This document shows positions 53,478-63,552 of a stretch of DNA of 64,000 bases, in pieces. Numbering within the stretch: position 1 is the first letter of the stretch; every line of letters starts with the position of its first letter. The stretch spans positions 62,001 to 126,000 of the forward strand of contig NZ_QJJZ01000002.1 in NCBI RefSeq assembly GCF_003201775.1, in the 5' to 3' direction. The position numbers were made by a program, and so were the translations under genes. The notes beneath the pieces were generated by a model. It made no database searches, was not told the DNA's origin, and was given only the letters and a program-made list of their open reading frames with translations. The stretch comes from Arenibacter sp. ARW7G5Y1 (lineage in GTDB: Bacteria; Bacteroidota; Bacteroidia; Flavobacteriales; Flavobacteriaceae).

Positions 53478-53839
53478 CAAAACTAACTCAACTCAAACTC
53501 TTATCAAGTTCATTCAGAAGAACTTGTAATTTTTAAAACTCAATTTTTCAACAATTTAATTACACTTATTAAATCGTATGCAAGATAAGCAGTTAGTGTC
53601 TATTTGGCTACCTATTTACTGACAAACACTGATAGTTTTTTTGCACTTTTATGTTTACTTGATAGTTTGGGGTATATAATTTTAATGAATATATGAAGAA
53701 ACAAGGTGTAAGCTTTAATGAGATTTGAGCTGGCTCCCTGCCAGAAGTATGGTTTTGGTCATAGTATTTGGAGGGGTAAAATTTAATTACTGATCCAAAG
53801 TTTTGATCAACTACGGATGTACATAGCATAATAAACAAA

Positions 53840-53868
53840 GACACGGGTGGAAATTTCCTGCCCGTGTC
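53840..53868 (-). terminator. Rho-independent terminator of the second susCD
   Basis: GACACGGG (53840-53847) and CCCGTGTC (53861-53868) with a 13-nt loop; on the minus strand the sequence continues TTTGTTTATT. It lies about 118 nt after the SusD stop. Confidence 0.75.
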
Positions 53869-53985
53869 TTGATTAGCCATCTATGTTCTGTAACCTAGTT
53901 AGGCTACAAAAAGAGAATGTTAAGTACTAAATGTTGTTTTGCCCTTGTGGAATAGCTGTTTCCACTTTTCTGGGGGCAGTATTTA

Positions 53986-55494
53986 TTAGTAACCTGTATT
54001 TTGTACTAGATTTGGATTGTTCTGCATTTCTGAGGTTGGTATGGGAAATAGAAGTTCCCTTTCGGTTAGCGATTTATTGGGCAAGTAAGAAAAGTTATGG
54101 CCCACAAAATCTTCCAATGCATTGGTTTCAGGGTTATATGCCTTTCTCCACCTAGCCATGTCGAACCAAGTCTTGTTTTCAAAACTCAATTCGTGAATTC
54201 TTTCTATTCTCACCGCATCTCTAAAGGCGTCTTGTGAAAGGCCCTCCAATTCATCCAGTTCTGCACGATCCCTAATCTCGTTTATAGCGTTATATGCTTC
54301 TGTAGTAGGTCCGCTTTCAGCTTCATTTAAGGCTTCCGCGTACATCAGCAATACATCGGCATATCTATAGATACACCAATTCAAGTCGGATTGGGCGCTC
54401 CCTTCGTTCGCTTCAATATCAAAATGTTTAAAGATATAGGGTGCTCCTAGATTAACACTGCTGTTGCGATCGGCCTCTAACGAATAACTGGTAAAATAGA
54501 ATTGTTTTTCTTCTGTCCGTTTATCACCTAGCTCGTAGGAGTCCACAAAAGCATTTGTTGAAAAGATACCACCGGTTTGGGCCGAATAGGCCGATATTCC
54601 TAAGTTATAGGGTAAAATTCCTGGTTGCCAGTTACCGGATTGAATTCCCGCTGCAAATTGGGTCATAAAGATATATTCCCCTGTGTTTTTGGTGGCAGGG
54701 TCATGTAGTTCGTCATAGGTGTCAAAAAGTGCAAACTCGTCCGAATCCATTACCTGTTTGGCCTTTGCGGCTGCAAGAGCATAATTTTCGGTTTTTTGAA
54801 GAGGGTAACCTGCCATGGTCAAATACACATCTGCCAGTAAGGTTTTAACAGCTCCCATTGATACCCTTCCAGATCCATCCCTCCATGGTAGGTCGGAGTT
54901 CTCTGCATCGGTGAGATCACTGACAATTAAATCATATACCGCTTCAGGGGAAGATTGTTCAGGGTATAATTGTTCCGACCCCAAATCTACCGAATTGGTG
55001 ATGATAGGAATGTTTCCGAACATGCGTACCAAACCAAAATAATAATAAGCCCTAAAGAATTTGGCAGTGGCCAAGTAATTTTGCCTATCGGTCTCATCCA
55101 TATTTATTTCAGGGATTTTTTCTATCGCCAAGTTGGCCCTAGAGATACCGGTGTAATATTCTGTCCAGAAACTGTTTCCATATCCATTGTCCGAATTGTT
55201 AATTAAATCCTTTACCAAATAAATATTGGTGGCCTGCCCCAGTGAAGTGTTGGCCAAACCAGTGGCGAATTCCAGCATCATCCAAGTACCGCCTCCAAAA
55301 CCACTGTTCGTTATAGGTACCAAAGGTTCATATATCCCATTAACAGCACTTTCGGCATGTGCGGCCGTGGTAAAATAGGTGTCTGTTGTGAAGTTGGATT
55401 CATCTTCTTCATCCAAAAAATTACTACATGCCGTTATGCTCGAAATTGTGGTTAAGACGGCTATAGCTCTTATAAAGTTTCTATAGATTTTCAT
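53986..55494 (-). CDS. SusD-family lipoprotein (second locus)
   Basis: 502 residues from ATG 55494 (eleven codons inside the longest frame, after the SusC stop), lipobox ISSITAC (C23). SusD features are NFLDEEDESNFTTDTYFTTA, FFRAYYYFGLVRMFGNIPII near 140 and the terminal NPNLVQNTGY. The pair with SusC at 55514 imports a glycan different from that of the first pair, probably fucose- or galactose-containing, judging by the neighbouring hydrolases. Confidence 0.94.
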   Translation of the reverse strand: MKIYRNFIRAIAVLTTISSITACSNFLDEEDESNFTTDTYFTTAAHAESAVNGIYEPLVPITNSGFGGGTWMMLEFATGLANTSLGQATNIYLVKDLINNSDNGYGNSFWTEYYTGISRANLAIEKIPEINMDETDRQNYLATAKFFRAYYYFGLVRMFGNIPIITNSVDLGSEQLYPEQSSPEAVYDLIVSDLTDAENSDLPWRDGSGRVSMGAVKTLLADVYLTMAGYPLQKTENYALAAAKAKQVMDSDEFALFDTYDELHDPATKNTGEYIFMTQFAAGIQSGNWQPGILPYNLGISAYSAQTGGIFSTNAFVDSYELGDKRTEEKQFYFTSYSLEADRNSSVNLGAPYIFKHFDIEANEGSAQSDLNWCIYRYADVLLMYAEALNEAESGPTTEAYNAINEIRDRAELDELEGLSQDAFRDAVRIERIHELSFENKTWFDMARWRKAYNPETNALEDFVGHNFSYLPNKSLTERELLFPIPTSEMQNNPNLVQNTGY

Positions 55495-55513
55495 TTTTTT
55501 ATCTTTTATATGG

Positions 55514-58500
55514 TTATAGTCCAACATTTAATCCTAACATAAAGGTTCGGGGCCTCGGATAATCGTAAAGGGAGAATCCTTGGTCGAAAGCTTGACTTCC
55601 ATTTGAACTTTCAGGGTCATACCCTGGATATTTGGTGGATACAAAAAAGTTCTGTACCGAGGTATATATCCTGAGACGATTCAAGTGTAAGCGCTCTACC
55701 AATTCTGGTTTGAATACGTAGGATAACATTAAATTTCTTCCTCTTAAAAATGAGGCATCCTTTAATTTTCCTGAATCGTTATTGGTATCATAACCAGCAG
55801 CAATTGGTCTAATCTGGGCAATGTCGGTATCTTGATTGTCCGGAGTCCAGGCATTAAGAACGGTCTTAAAGCTATTGGCAATTGTCTGACGGTCTTCCGC
55901 CGAGTGCTCGTCACGGTACATTATACTGTTGCCATATTGAAATTGTAAGTCTACCAGTAGCTCAAAATTGCCATATCTGAAGGTATTTGAAAAGGTTCCG
56001 AAACCGTCGGCAATACCTTTTCCTATGATGGCCCGGTCATCGCTATTGATGGCGCCATCGTTGTTTAGGTCACGGTATTTGATATCTCCAGGTAATCTAT
56101 CGTAGATGGCGGCCTGGGCTGCCTCATCGGTATTCCATGTGCCTTCATCAATATAACCGAAGAAAGTACCTACAGGTTCACCAACACGGATCAACGTAGA
56201 CCCTAAGAAAATATCGGAACCTCCCGATAGTGCTTTTACTTCATTTTTATTAATTGAAATATTGAAGTTGCTGCTCCAGCCAAAAATTTCATTGTCTACA
56301 TTTATCGTGTTCAAATTAATTTCAACACCCTTGTTTTCCAAACTACCAACGTTTCTAAATACATTGCTGAAACCACTGGAAGATGGAATAGGGGCATTGA
56401 GGAGCATATCCGTGGTCAACTTTCTATACAGATCGATCTCTAAGCCTATACGGTTGTTTAAAAGGCCCAATTCAATACCCGCATCTACCTGTTCCGTTCT
56501 TTCCCATTTTAGATCGGGGTTGGCCATACGGCCCGCTACAGTGTAAGAGGCAAGGGCATCATCAAAGATTACAGTGCCGTTGGATAGGCCTGCCAATGCT
56601 CGGTAGGCAGGTAGTTCAGAGTTACCTGTTGCACCGTAACTGGCTCTAATTTTTAGATTGGAAATGGTTCCATTCTCTCTGAGGAAATCTTCTTCAGAAA
56701 CCCGCCATGCCAATGCTGCCGATGGGAAAAAGGCAAATTGATTTTCCGGTCCAAATTTAGAGGATCCGTCTGCTCTTCCCGTAAGGGTCAACAAATATTT
56801 GTTCATGTAATTATAGTTGACACGCCCAAAGTAAGAGTTGAGTCCGTAAGCGATTTTTTCCGAGGTGGGTGTCTGTGGGTTGGAGCCTGCACCCAGGTTG
56901 TTGAAGCCGTAAAAGTCATCGGCAAATCCTCTGGTCGATGCTGTTGCACTAAACTGGTCTATATGTTGCCAAGAAAGCCCTACCATGGCCGTTAGCGAAT
57001 TATTGCTATCAAAATCCTTGTTATAGGTCAAGTAATTTTCAAATTGCCAAGAATTGTACCGTGCGTTTGTGACACTTGCAGCACCATCGGGCATGGCTAT
57101 ATATCTTAAGTCCTTACCTCCGTAATAATCGTTCCTTTGGTTAATGATATTGGTACCTAGGGTAGTCCTTAATTGAAGGTTTTCATTAAACTCGATATTG
57201 CCGTAAAAATTACCTAGAACAGTTTGGGTTTTAAGGAAATACCGGCGATCGTGTGCAACCGCCACAGGGCTGCCACCACCTTCCATACCCGGATAATGTA
57301 TATTGGATCCCCAGCTGCCATCCTCATAACGTACTGGTATTATAGGCAAGGCTTCGTATACTTGGCGCATGGTGGTGATACCACCGCCCCCAAGTTGGTC
57401 TACCTGCTTTTCGTTTTGGTCGTTATAGCTCAGGCTACCTCCAACTTTTAGCCAGTCGGTAACCTCGGTATCCAAAGTAAATCTACCTGAATAGCGCTTC
57501 AACCATGATTCTACAATTAATCCCTCTTCATCCCTGAAACCCATAAACAATCCGAAATTGGATTTTTGGTTACCACCGGTAAAGGAAAGTTGGTGGTTTT
57601 GGGTAATAGCGTCCCTAATAGCTTCATCTTGCCAATCGGTGTCGTAAAGTGGGTTGCCATTGGTGTCAAAAAGTCTAGGATCGGTTCTTTTTAATCTAGG
57701 ATCGGTATATCTACCACCTGCCCATCCATCCGGATCAAATTTTTCAGCATTGGCATAAGCAATTTCCTCAACGCGAAGAAACTCTTCAGAATTTAAGAGA
57801 TCAAGTTTTTTAGGTAAAGTTCCTATGCTGAAATCCACATCATAATTAAGACGTGTTTCACCAGAAGTAGTGCCTTTTTTTGTGGATACAAGAATTACGC
57901 CATTGGCACCTCTGGCACCATAAATGGCTGTGGCAGAAGCATCTTTTAATACCTCGATGGATTGGATGTCATTGGGGTTCAGGTAATCTATGGGGGTACT
58001 CCCATTGGGTAAGCTGGCGGCATTCAGGATTACACCATCTATTACATAGAGTGGTGTATTGGCGATACTTACCGAGGTATTACCACGGATTCGTACAACG
58101 GTTCTACCCCCTGGTCGTCCAGAGCCGGAAGTTATGTTCACTCCTGCTACCTTTCCGGCCATTGCCTGGTTTAAAGAAGCCGCCGGTCTTTCTGCCAATT
58201 CTTCCGATTTAATAGAACCTACAGCACCGGTAAGGTCACTTTTCTTTTGCGTACCATAACCGATCAATACCACTTCGTCCAATCCTGCGGCACTTTCTTC
58301 CAAACTAACGGCAATAGTGGTTTGTCCGTTAAGAGCTACTTCCTTGGAAGCGAATCCAATATAGCTTATAACCAGTGTAGCATTTTCATTGGCTACATCA
58401 AGGGTGAAATTACCGTCAAAATCGGCAGTAACCCCATTGGTGGTTCCTTTTTCCACAATGTTCGCTCCAGGTAAGGGGGTGCCTTCGGTATCCGAAATGG

Positions 58501-58921
58501 TCCCACTTATAGTATTTTGGTCAATGCTATTATTTGCGTCGGGAATGGTTGTTTCCAGCTTGCCCGTTTTTAAGATAATCTGCTTATTCTTAACAGTGAA
58601 ATAGATATCGGTAGCTTTAAATATCCTGTCCAAAATATTTGAAATGGGTTCCTTTTTTACATTTACGGAAACAATTCTCTTTAAATTAACCTTTTCATGG
58701 TTGTACAGAAACCTAAAATCTGAAAGTGATTCTATTTCTTCAAAAACCTGTTGAACGCTTACGTTTTTTAGGTTTAATGTGATTTTTGTGCTCTGTCCGT
58801 ATGTGTTGGCCTGAATTTTAAAGAGAGAAACTATTAGTAATAAGGTCGTTAGTTTCATCTTTAAATGATGTTTGCTAAGCCAATCCGAACGGAAAGGCCC
58901 TACTAAATTTAATTTTTTCAT
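55514..58921 (-). CDS. SusC-family TonB-dependent transporter with N-terminal STN domain
   Basis: 1135 residues. After a long N-terminus with signal segment (KMKLTTLLLIVSLFKIQ), an STN domain (about 50-120, LKNVSVQQVFEEIESLSDFRF) precedes the CarboxypepD_reg-like domain (GTISDTEGTPLPGANIVEKG), TonB-box LDEVVLIGYGTQKKSDLTG and plug with ATAIYGARGANGVILV. The STN domain contacts a FecR anti-sigma factor, here the gene at 59078, so substrate binding should trigger ECF sigma release. The barrel ends in FMLGLNVGL. This contrasts with the STN-less SusC at 11001. Confidence 0.95.
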   Translation of the reverse strand: MKKLNLVGPFRSDWLSKHHLKMKLTTLLLIVSLFKIQANTYGQSTKITLNLKNVSVQQVFEEIESLSDFRFLYNHEKVNLKRIVSVNVKKEPISNILDRIFKATDIYFTVKNKQIILKTGKLETTIPDANNSIDQNTISGTISDTEGTPLPGANIVEKGTTNGVTADFDGNFTLDVANENATLVISYIGFASKEVALNGQTTIAVSLEESAAGLDEVVLIGYGTQKKSDLTGAVGSIKSEELAERPAASLNQAMAGKVAGVNITSGSGRPGGRTVVRIRGNTSVSIANTPLYVIDGVILNAASLPNGSTPIDYLNPNDIQSIEVLKDASATAIYGARGANGVILVSTKKGTTSGETRLNYDVDFSIGTLPKKLDLLNSEEFLRVEEIAYANAEKFDPDGWAGGRYTDPRLKRTDPRLFDTNGNPLYDTDWQDEAIRDAITQNHQLSFTGGNQKSNFGLFMGFRDEEGLIVESWLKRYSGRFTLDTEVTDWLKVGGSLSYNDQNEKQVDQLGGGGITTMRQVYEALPIIPVRYEDGSWGSNIHYPGMEGGGSPVAVAHDRRYFLKTQTVLGNFYGNIEFNENLQLRTTLGTNIINQRNDYYGGKDLRYIAMPDGAASVTNARYNSWQFENYLTYNKDFDSNNSLTAMVGLSWQHIDQFSATASTRGFADDFYGFNNLGAGSNPQTPTSEKIAYGLNSYFGRVNYNYMNKYLLTLTGRADGSSKFGPENQFAFFPSAALAWRVSEEDFLRENGTISNLKIRASYGATGNSELPAYRALAGLSNGTVIFDDALASYTVAGRMANPDLKWERTEQVDAGIELGLLNNRIGLEIDLYRKLTTDMLLNAPIPSSSGFSNVFRNVGSLENKGVEINLNTINVDNEIFGWSSNFNISINKNEVKALSGGSDIFLGSTLIRVGEPVGTFFGYIDEGTWNTDEAAQAAIYDRLPGDIKYRDLNNDGAINSDDRAIIGKGIADGFGTFSNTFRYGNFELLVDLQFQYGNSIMYRDEHSAEDRQTIANSFKTVLNAWTPDNQDTDIAQIRPIAAGYDTNNDSGKLKDASFLRGRNLMLSYVFKPELVERLHLNRLRIYTSVQNFFVSTKYPGYDPESSNGSQAFDQGFSLYDYPRPRTFMLGLNVGL

Positions 58922-59077
58922 ACTTTTGTAAAGGTTTGGTGATTAAACATTTCGTTTGTTTATATCACTTTCTTATGCCGGGGAATGCGCCAACATTTTC
59001 CGGTTTTTTTGTAAAAGTGATACGTTTAGTGCTCATGTTTTCAGTTAATTTTCATTGGCATCTTCTTTAGGTTAATA

Positions 59078-60295
59078 TTAGTCGAGTATTGTTATTTTTG
59101 AACCTTCCTGTATAAATTCAAAGGGAATGTCTTCCTTGAAGGCTTCCAAGATTTCCTTAATGGTCTCATTTCGAAAAGTGGCCGTGTATATTTGATTTTT
59201 CAATCGACCGCTTCTATCTTCTATGGTAATGTTGAAATGACGTTCCAGTTTTGATTTAATGTTGGAAAAGGGAGAGGCCTTGAATAAAAGATACCCGTCT
59301 TTCCAAGCGGTATAAATGTTGGTGTCCACCTCGTTAATGGTCATGGTATTACTAATCTTATTCCATGCAGCCCTTTGCCCAGGAACCAGCTGGGATGAAG
59401 TGTTTGTATTTATGTCTGCCCCTTCCTTGTAAAGGACTACGGCCCCTTCTACCAATACGGTGCTGATGTCCTCATCTTCCGGATAGTAGGAAAGGTTGAA
59501 CTGTGTACCCAATACCCTAATGTTCATTTCGTCCGCATTTACAATAAAAGGGCGGGTCTCATCTGTGGTAACGTCAAAGTATGCTTCTCCTTTTAAATAG
59601 ACTTTTCTATCCTCTCCTTTAAGGAAGCGCACGGGATATTTAATGGAGCTTCCGGAATTCAATTTTACTTTGGTGCCGTCGGAAAGAACAAGATCGAATT
59701 GTCTTCCATGCGGTATATTAAGAGTGTTGTAAACCAGTTTGTCATGAGCTTCAGCTCCGGTATATTGCAAAGTGTTCCCCTGCTGCGAAGCAACTAAATT
59801 TCCGTTGGTACTGGTAATTTTCCGTTCCCCGTTCTCCGAAATGGTTTCAACCGTACCATTGTCCAATTGTAAAGTAATTGAGTTGGACTTTGGGTTGTTT
59901 TCAATAATAAGTGGCGGGATGGGTACTGTAGTTGTGCCTACAGAATTTTGGTTATAAAAGTAGATGCCCATGAGCAATAAGAATGTCGCTGCCATACCAG
60001 ACCAAAATCCAATATTCGTGTGTGCAAAAAATGGCTTAACTTTTTTTTTCTTTTCAATGTCCTCTATTTTATTTAGAATATTCTGCAATAAAACTTCGGA
60101 ATCACCTTTTATTCTTTTCCTAATGGGCAGATTACCTTCTTTTGCACTATTCCAATGTCTGGCTAAAAGCCCATTCTTAACTTCATCCGGATCGGAACTA
60201 TTAATAAGCTCCATTAAACAATCCAATTCCTTTTCGGAAATGGTATTGTCTACCAATTTCTGGAAGAGCTTGTCCATTTTGTTCTCGTTCTGCAT
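59078..60295 (-). CDS. FecR-type anti-sigma factor
   Basis: 405 residues. Cytosolic N-terminus with sigma-binding region (about 1-90), one TM helix at about 95-115 (GFWSGMAATFLLLMGIYFYN), a FecR domain (GRQFDLVLSDGTKVKLNSGS; about 195-295) and a C-terminal DUF4974 domain (FKASPFSNIKSKLERHFNI). It sits between the ECF sigma gene and the STN-type SusC, the standard order. The start may also be M7. Confidence 0.94.
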   Translation of the reverse strand: MQNENKMDKLFQKLVDNTISEKELDCLMELINSSDPDEVKNGLLARHWNSAKEGNLPIRKRIKGDSEVLLQNILNKIEDIEKKKKVKPFFAHTNIGFWSGMAATFLLLMGIYFYNQNSVGTTTVPIPPLIIENNPKSNSITLQLDNGTVETISENGERKITSTNGNLVASQQGNTLQYTGAEAHDKLVYNTLNIPHGRQFDLVLSDGTKVKLNSGSSIKYPVRFLKGEDRKVYLKGEAYFDVTTDETRPFIVNADEMNIRVLGTQFNLSYYPEDEDISTVLVEGAVVLYKEGADINTNTSSQLVPGQRAAWNKISNTMTINEVDTNIYTAWKDGYLLFKASPFSNIKSKLERHFNITIEDRSGRLKNQIYTATFRNETIKEILEAFKEDIPFEFIQEGSKITILD

Positions 60296-60395
60296 CTACA
60301 TTATTTTAATAGCAATATTATGGGCTATATAAGTAATACACTTCAATAATGCAAAAGTCCCAAATTAAGAACCATTTTTTTACGAAATAGATAAA

Positions 60396-60986
60396 TTAAG
60401 ACGTAATAAGTAAGATTGTTGTAAAAAAACAAATGGTATCAGCCAGATACGGTTTTAATTCCGCCCTGATAATTTGCAGTGTTTTCCAGAGATGGTTTTT
60501 TACTGTTTTTTGCGTAATTCCCAAAAGTTCCGCTATTTCCTCATTGCTTTTTCCCTGTTGTTTGGACAAAATGAAAATGCTGCGTTTTTGAGTGGGAATA
60601 TTTTCTAGGATATCGTTTACCAAATCCTCATATTCGGCAAGGAGAATACTATTTTCGGTTTCTTCGTTTAATGAGCTAATGTTTTTCCAGTATTCCTTTT
60701 TTAAGGATTCCTGGGAGGCAATACTTCTTAAGTAGTTGTAAGCCGAATTTTTAGCAATAGTAAATAGAAAGGCATCAAAAGAATATCTTACATCAATGGT
60801 TTCCTTTTTTGTCCAAATTTTAATAAATACTTCTTGTAGAATTTCCTCGGAGGCATAATCCGACTTTGTAATGGAATGTATGTAATGGTACAACCGTTTT
60901 TCATACAGATCAAATATGGTCTTAAATGCTGTCCTGTTACCTTTTATCAAGGAAGCAATCAATTGGTCTAAGGGTTGTCCTGCCAT
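60396..60986 (-). CDS. ECF-family RNA polymerase sigma factor
   Basis: 196 residues. Region 2 (DYASEEILQEVFIKIWTK, about 43-60; sigma-70 r2 type) and region 4 (LSKQQGKSNEEIAELLGIT, about 145-165, followed by TQKTVKNHLWKTLQII) are clear. It is followed by fecR 100 nt later and the SusC gene, forming a trans-envelope signalling set. The hydrophobic tail ICFFTTILLITS after region 4 is unusual for an ECF factor. Confidence 0.94.
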   Translation of the reverse strand: MAGQPLDQLIASLIKGNRTAFKTIFDLYEKRLYHYIHSITKSDYASEEILQEVFIKIWTKKETIDVRYSFDAFLFTIAKNSAYNYLRSIASQESLKKEYWKNISSLNEETENSILLAEYEDLVNDILENIPTQKRSIFILSKQQGKSNEEIAELLGITQKTVKNHLWKTLQIIRAELKPYLADTICFFTTILLITS

Positions 60987-61211
60987 TTTGAAAAAAGTTA
61001 AAGGATTTGGGTTCTAATAAAATACTTTAGGGTTCTAATCCATAAAGATTTAAATGGTACTTAAAGGGTAACGTTCGAAATTAAGTGGAAATTTCTTTCA
61101 TTTCAACTATAAAATCAACATTTAGCAATACTTTTTTTGCCAATTTTTTGTCCGTATAAAAAAAGATGTATATTTAAAATCTCAATCAAGCCTTTTGTTA
61201 TTTATCTTTTT

Positions 61212-62078
61212 ATGAAATTACACCTTCTTAATAGGTCCAGTTTACAGAACAGCTCCTTTACAGTTACACATAATAGGTATTCCCATTTTTTAAAAATTTG
61301 GCATTACCACCCGGAATTGGAATTGGTATACATTGCACAAAGTACAGGGACCCGTTTTATTGGTGATGGAATTGAGAAATTCTCCCAAGGCGACCTCGTT
61401 TTGATAGGGAAAAATTTACCCCATATGTGGCTCAATGACGAGATTTACTTTGAGGCTGATTCGGGCCTGATTTCCGAGGCCATTGCCATACACTTTAAGG
61501 AAGATTTTTTAGGGTTGGATTTTCTAAATGCCATAGAAATGAAACCAATACTGCAATTGATCAAAAGGGCTAGCCAAGGAATTAAATTTTCCAATATTGA
61601 TTCTAAACTTATTGAAAAAATTGAGAAACTTCAAAACCACGAACCTTTTGATAAGACAATAAAGCTAATTGAAATACTGTACAAATTGGCTAATCATGAG
61701 GAGTATCAATTATTGTCAAGCCCGGGATTTTTGAATTCCTTTAACAAGACGGATAACAAAGGCTTGGATGAAATTTATGAGTTTGTCTTTAAAAATTTCA
61801 ATCAGCCCATAGGGTCCAAGGATGTAGCAGAGATAGCCAAAATGAACCCTTCTGCCTTTAGCAGGTTTTTTAAACGTATCCACAGAAAGACGTTTACCCG
61901 TTATTTAAATGAAATACGAATTGGGTATGCCTGTAAATTATTGATAGAGAACAAAAATAACATTACGCCGGTGTGCTATGAATCCGGTTTTAACAATATT
62001 TCAAATTTTAACCGACATTTTAAGTCCATAACTGGGATGTCTCCCTCCGATTATATTAAACTTCATACTCAAAATTGA
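61212..62078 (+). CDS. AraC-family transcriptional regulator
   Basis: 288 residues from ATG 61212, 25 codons inside the longest frame and the start of the cupin part (KLHLLNRSSLQNSSFTV; WHYHPELELVYI; GDLVLIGKNLPHMW). The C-terminal HTH (DVAEIAKMNPSAFSRFFKRI; CYESGFNNISNFNRHFKSIT) is typical. It is 104 nt before L-fuconate dehydratase, making it a candidate local regulator responding to fucose or a relative. Divergent from the ECF sigma gene. Confidence 0.92.
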   Translation: MKLHLLNRSSLQNSSFTVTHNRYSHFLKIWHYHPELELVYIAQSTGTRFIGDGIEKFSQGDLVLIGKNLPHMWLNDEIYFEADSGLISEAIAIHFKEDFLGLDFLNAIEMKPILQLIKRASQGIKFSNIDSKLIEKIEKLQNHEPFDKTIKLIEILYKLANHEEYQLLSSPGFLNSFNKTDNKGLDEIYEFVFKNFNQPIGSKDVAEIAKMNPSAFSRFFKRIHRKTFTRYLNEIRIGYACKLLIENKNNITPVCYESGFNNISNFNRHFKSITGMSPSDYIKLHTQN

Positions 62079-62181
62079 CAAAAATAGTAATGTTGGCAAA
62101 AAAAGTATTGAAATTGGTACTTCTTGTGGTTGCTATGGATGTGGTTTGGAATTAGTTTTGTCTTGATTAATATTTCACATA

Positions 62182-63507
62182 ATGAACAGCAAAATTATTA
62201 TAACGGATGTTCTGGTTAAAGATGTCCGATTTCCTACCAGCAAATCACTGGACGGATCAGATGCCATGAATCCGGATCCGGACTATTCCGCAGCTTATGT
62301 AATACTGAAGACCGATCATCCAGACGGACTGGAGGGCCATGGATTAACCTTTACCATTGGTAGGGGCAATGAATTGTGTGCTGCGGCCATCCATTCATTG
62401 GCGCCTTTGGTAAAAGGAAAATCTTTGGAGAGTTTTACTGCAAATATGGGGGCGTTTTGGAAGATGATCACCGGGGACAGTCAATTGCGTTGGCTGGGTC
62501 CTGAAAAAGGTGTTATTCATTTGGCAACGGGTGCTGTGGTAAATGCCGTTTGGGATCTTTATGCCAAGGTAGAAAAGAAACCATTGTGGAAATTGCTGGC
62601 CGATATGACACCGGAGGAATTGGTTTCCTGCATAGATTTTACTTACATTACGGACGCCATTACACCTGCAGAAGCTCTGGAACTTTTGAAGGCCAAAGCT
62701 TCTTCCAAGCAGGAGCGTATTGATAAACTTTTAAAGGATGGATATCCTGCATATACCACCTCTGCCGGTTGGCTTGGTTATTCGGATGACAAAATGAGGA
62801 GACTTTGCAAGGAAGCAAAGGCTTCTGGATTTAAGCATATGAAAATAAAGGTAGGATCAGATTTAAAGGATGATATGCGGCGCGCATCCATAATCCGTGA
62901 AGAGATCGGTACCGACCTAAAATTGATGATGGACGCCAACCAGAAATGGGATGTGGACGAGGCCATTGCCAATATGGCTGAGCTAAAAAAGTTTGATCCA
63001 TGGTGGATCGAGGAGCCAACTAGTCCTGACGATATTTTGGGCCATGCGAAAATAGCAAAAGCCGTTTATCCTATAAAAGTGGCAACAGGGGAACACTGTC
63101 AGAATAGGGTTGTATTTAAACAATTAATGCAGGCCGATGCCATTGGTATCTGTCAGATAGATAGCTGCAGGGTAGGTGGGGTAAATGAAATTTTGGCCAT
63201 TCTTTTAATGGCGGCAAAGTTCAATATTCCTGTTTGTCCCCATGCAGGGGGAGTAGGACTCTGCGAATATGTGCAACATCTGTCCATGATAGATTATATT
63301 GCTATAAGCGGTTCTTTGGAAAACCGAATAATAGAATATGTGGATCATTTGCACGAACATTTTTATGACCCTGTGGTAATAAATAATGGGGCCTATATGC
63401 CCCCGTCAATGTCGGGCTATAGCATCACTATGAAAGAACAATCTTTGGAGGATTATAGTTTTCCGGAAGGTGTAATTTGGAAGGATGGTGCAAAGGCCAA
63501 ACAATAG
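62182..63507 (+). CDS. L-fuconate dehydratase (enolase superfamily)
   Basis: 441 residues, cytosolic. The enolase-superfamily catalytic set is visible: KIK (K221, K223), metal ligands D251 (MMDANQKW), E277 (WIEEPTSPDD) and E304 (ATGEHCQNR), and H354 in VCPHAGGVGL. This matches, with a 3-residue offset from memory, the Xanthomonas FucD set. It dehydrates L-fuconate to 2-keto-3-deoxy-L-fuconate; other six-carbon sugar acids are possible. Next is an SDR gene, as in the non-phosphorylated L-fucose pathway. Confidence 0.9.
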   Translation: MNSKIIITDVLVKDVRFPTSKSLDGSDAMNPDPDYSAAYVILKTDHPDGLEGHGLTFTIGRGNELCAAAIHSLAPLVKGKSLESFTANMGAFWKMITGDSQLRWLGPEKGVIHLATGAVVNAVWDLYAKVEKKPLWKLLADMTPEELVSCIDFTYITDAITPAEALELLKAKASSKQERIDKLLKDGYPAYTTSAGWLGYSDDKMRRLCKEAKASGFKHMKIKVGSDLKDDMRRASIIREEIGTDLKLMMDANQKWDVDEAIANMAELKKFDPWWIEEPTSPDDILGHAKIAKAVYPIKVATGEHCQNRVVFKQLMQADAIGICQIDSCRVGGVNEILAILLMAAKFNIPVCPHAGGVGLCEYVQHLSMIDYIAISGSLENRIIEYVDHLHEHFYDPVVINNGAYMPPSMSGYSITMKEQSLEDYSFPEGVIWKDGAKAKQ

Positions 63508-63552
63508 GGAACAAAATAGAATAGTAACCGAGATAAATAACTTTAAGAAAAT

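Larger units (their letters stand above)
53411..53985. other. 575-nt convergent region with two terminators
   Basis: Between the araC end and the susD end. The only structure is the two hairpins at 53446 and 53840; the 90-codon minus frame at 53608-53880 lacks an initiation context or family and is rejected. Confidence 0.6.

Noticed and set aside
53608-53880. 90-codon minus-strand open frame
   Set aside because: It overlaps a clear susD terminator hairpin at 53840 and has no recognisable protein features.
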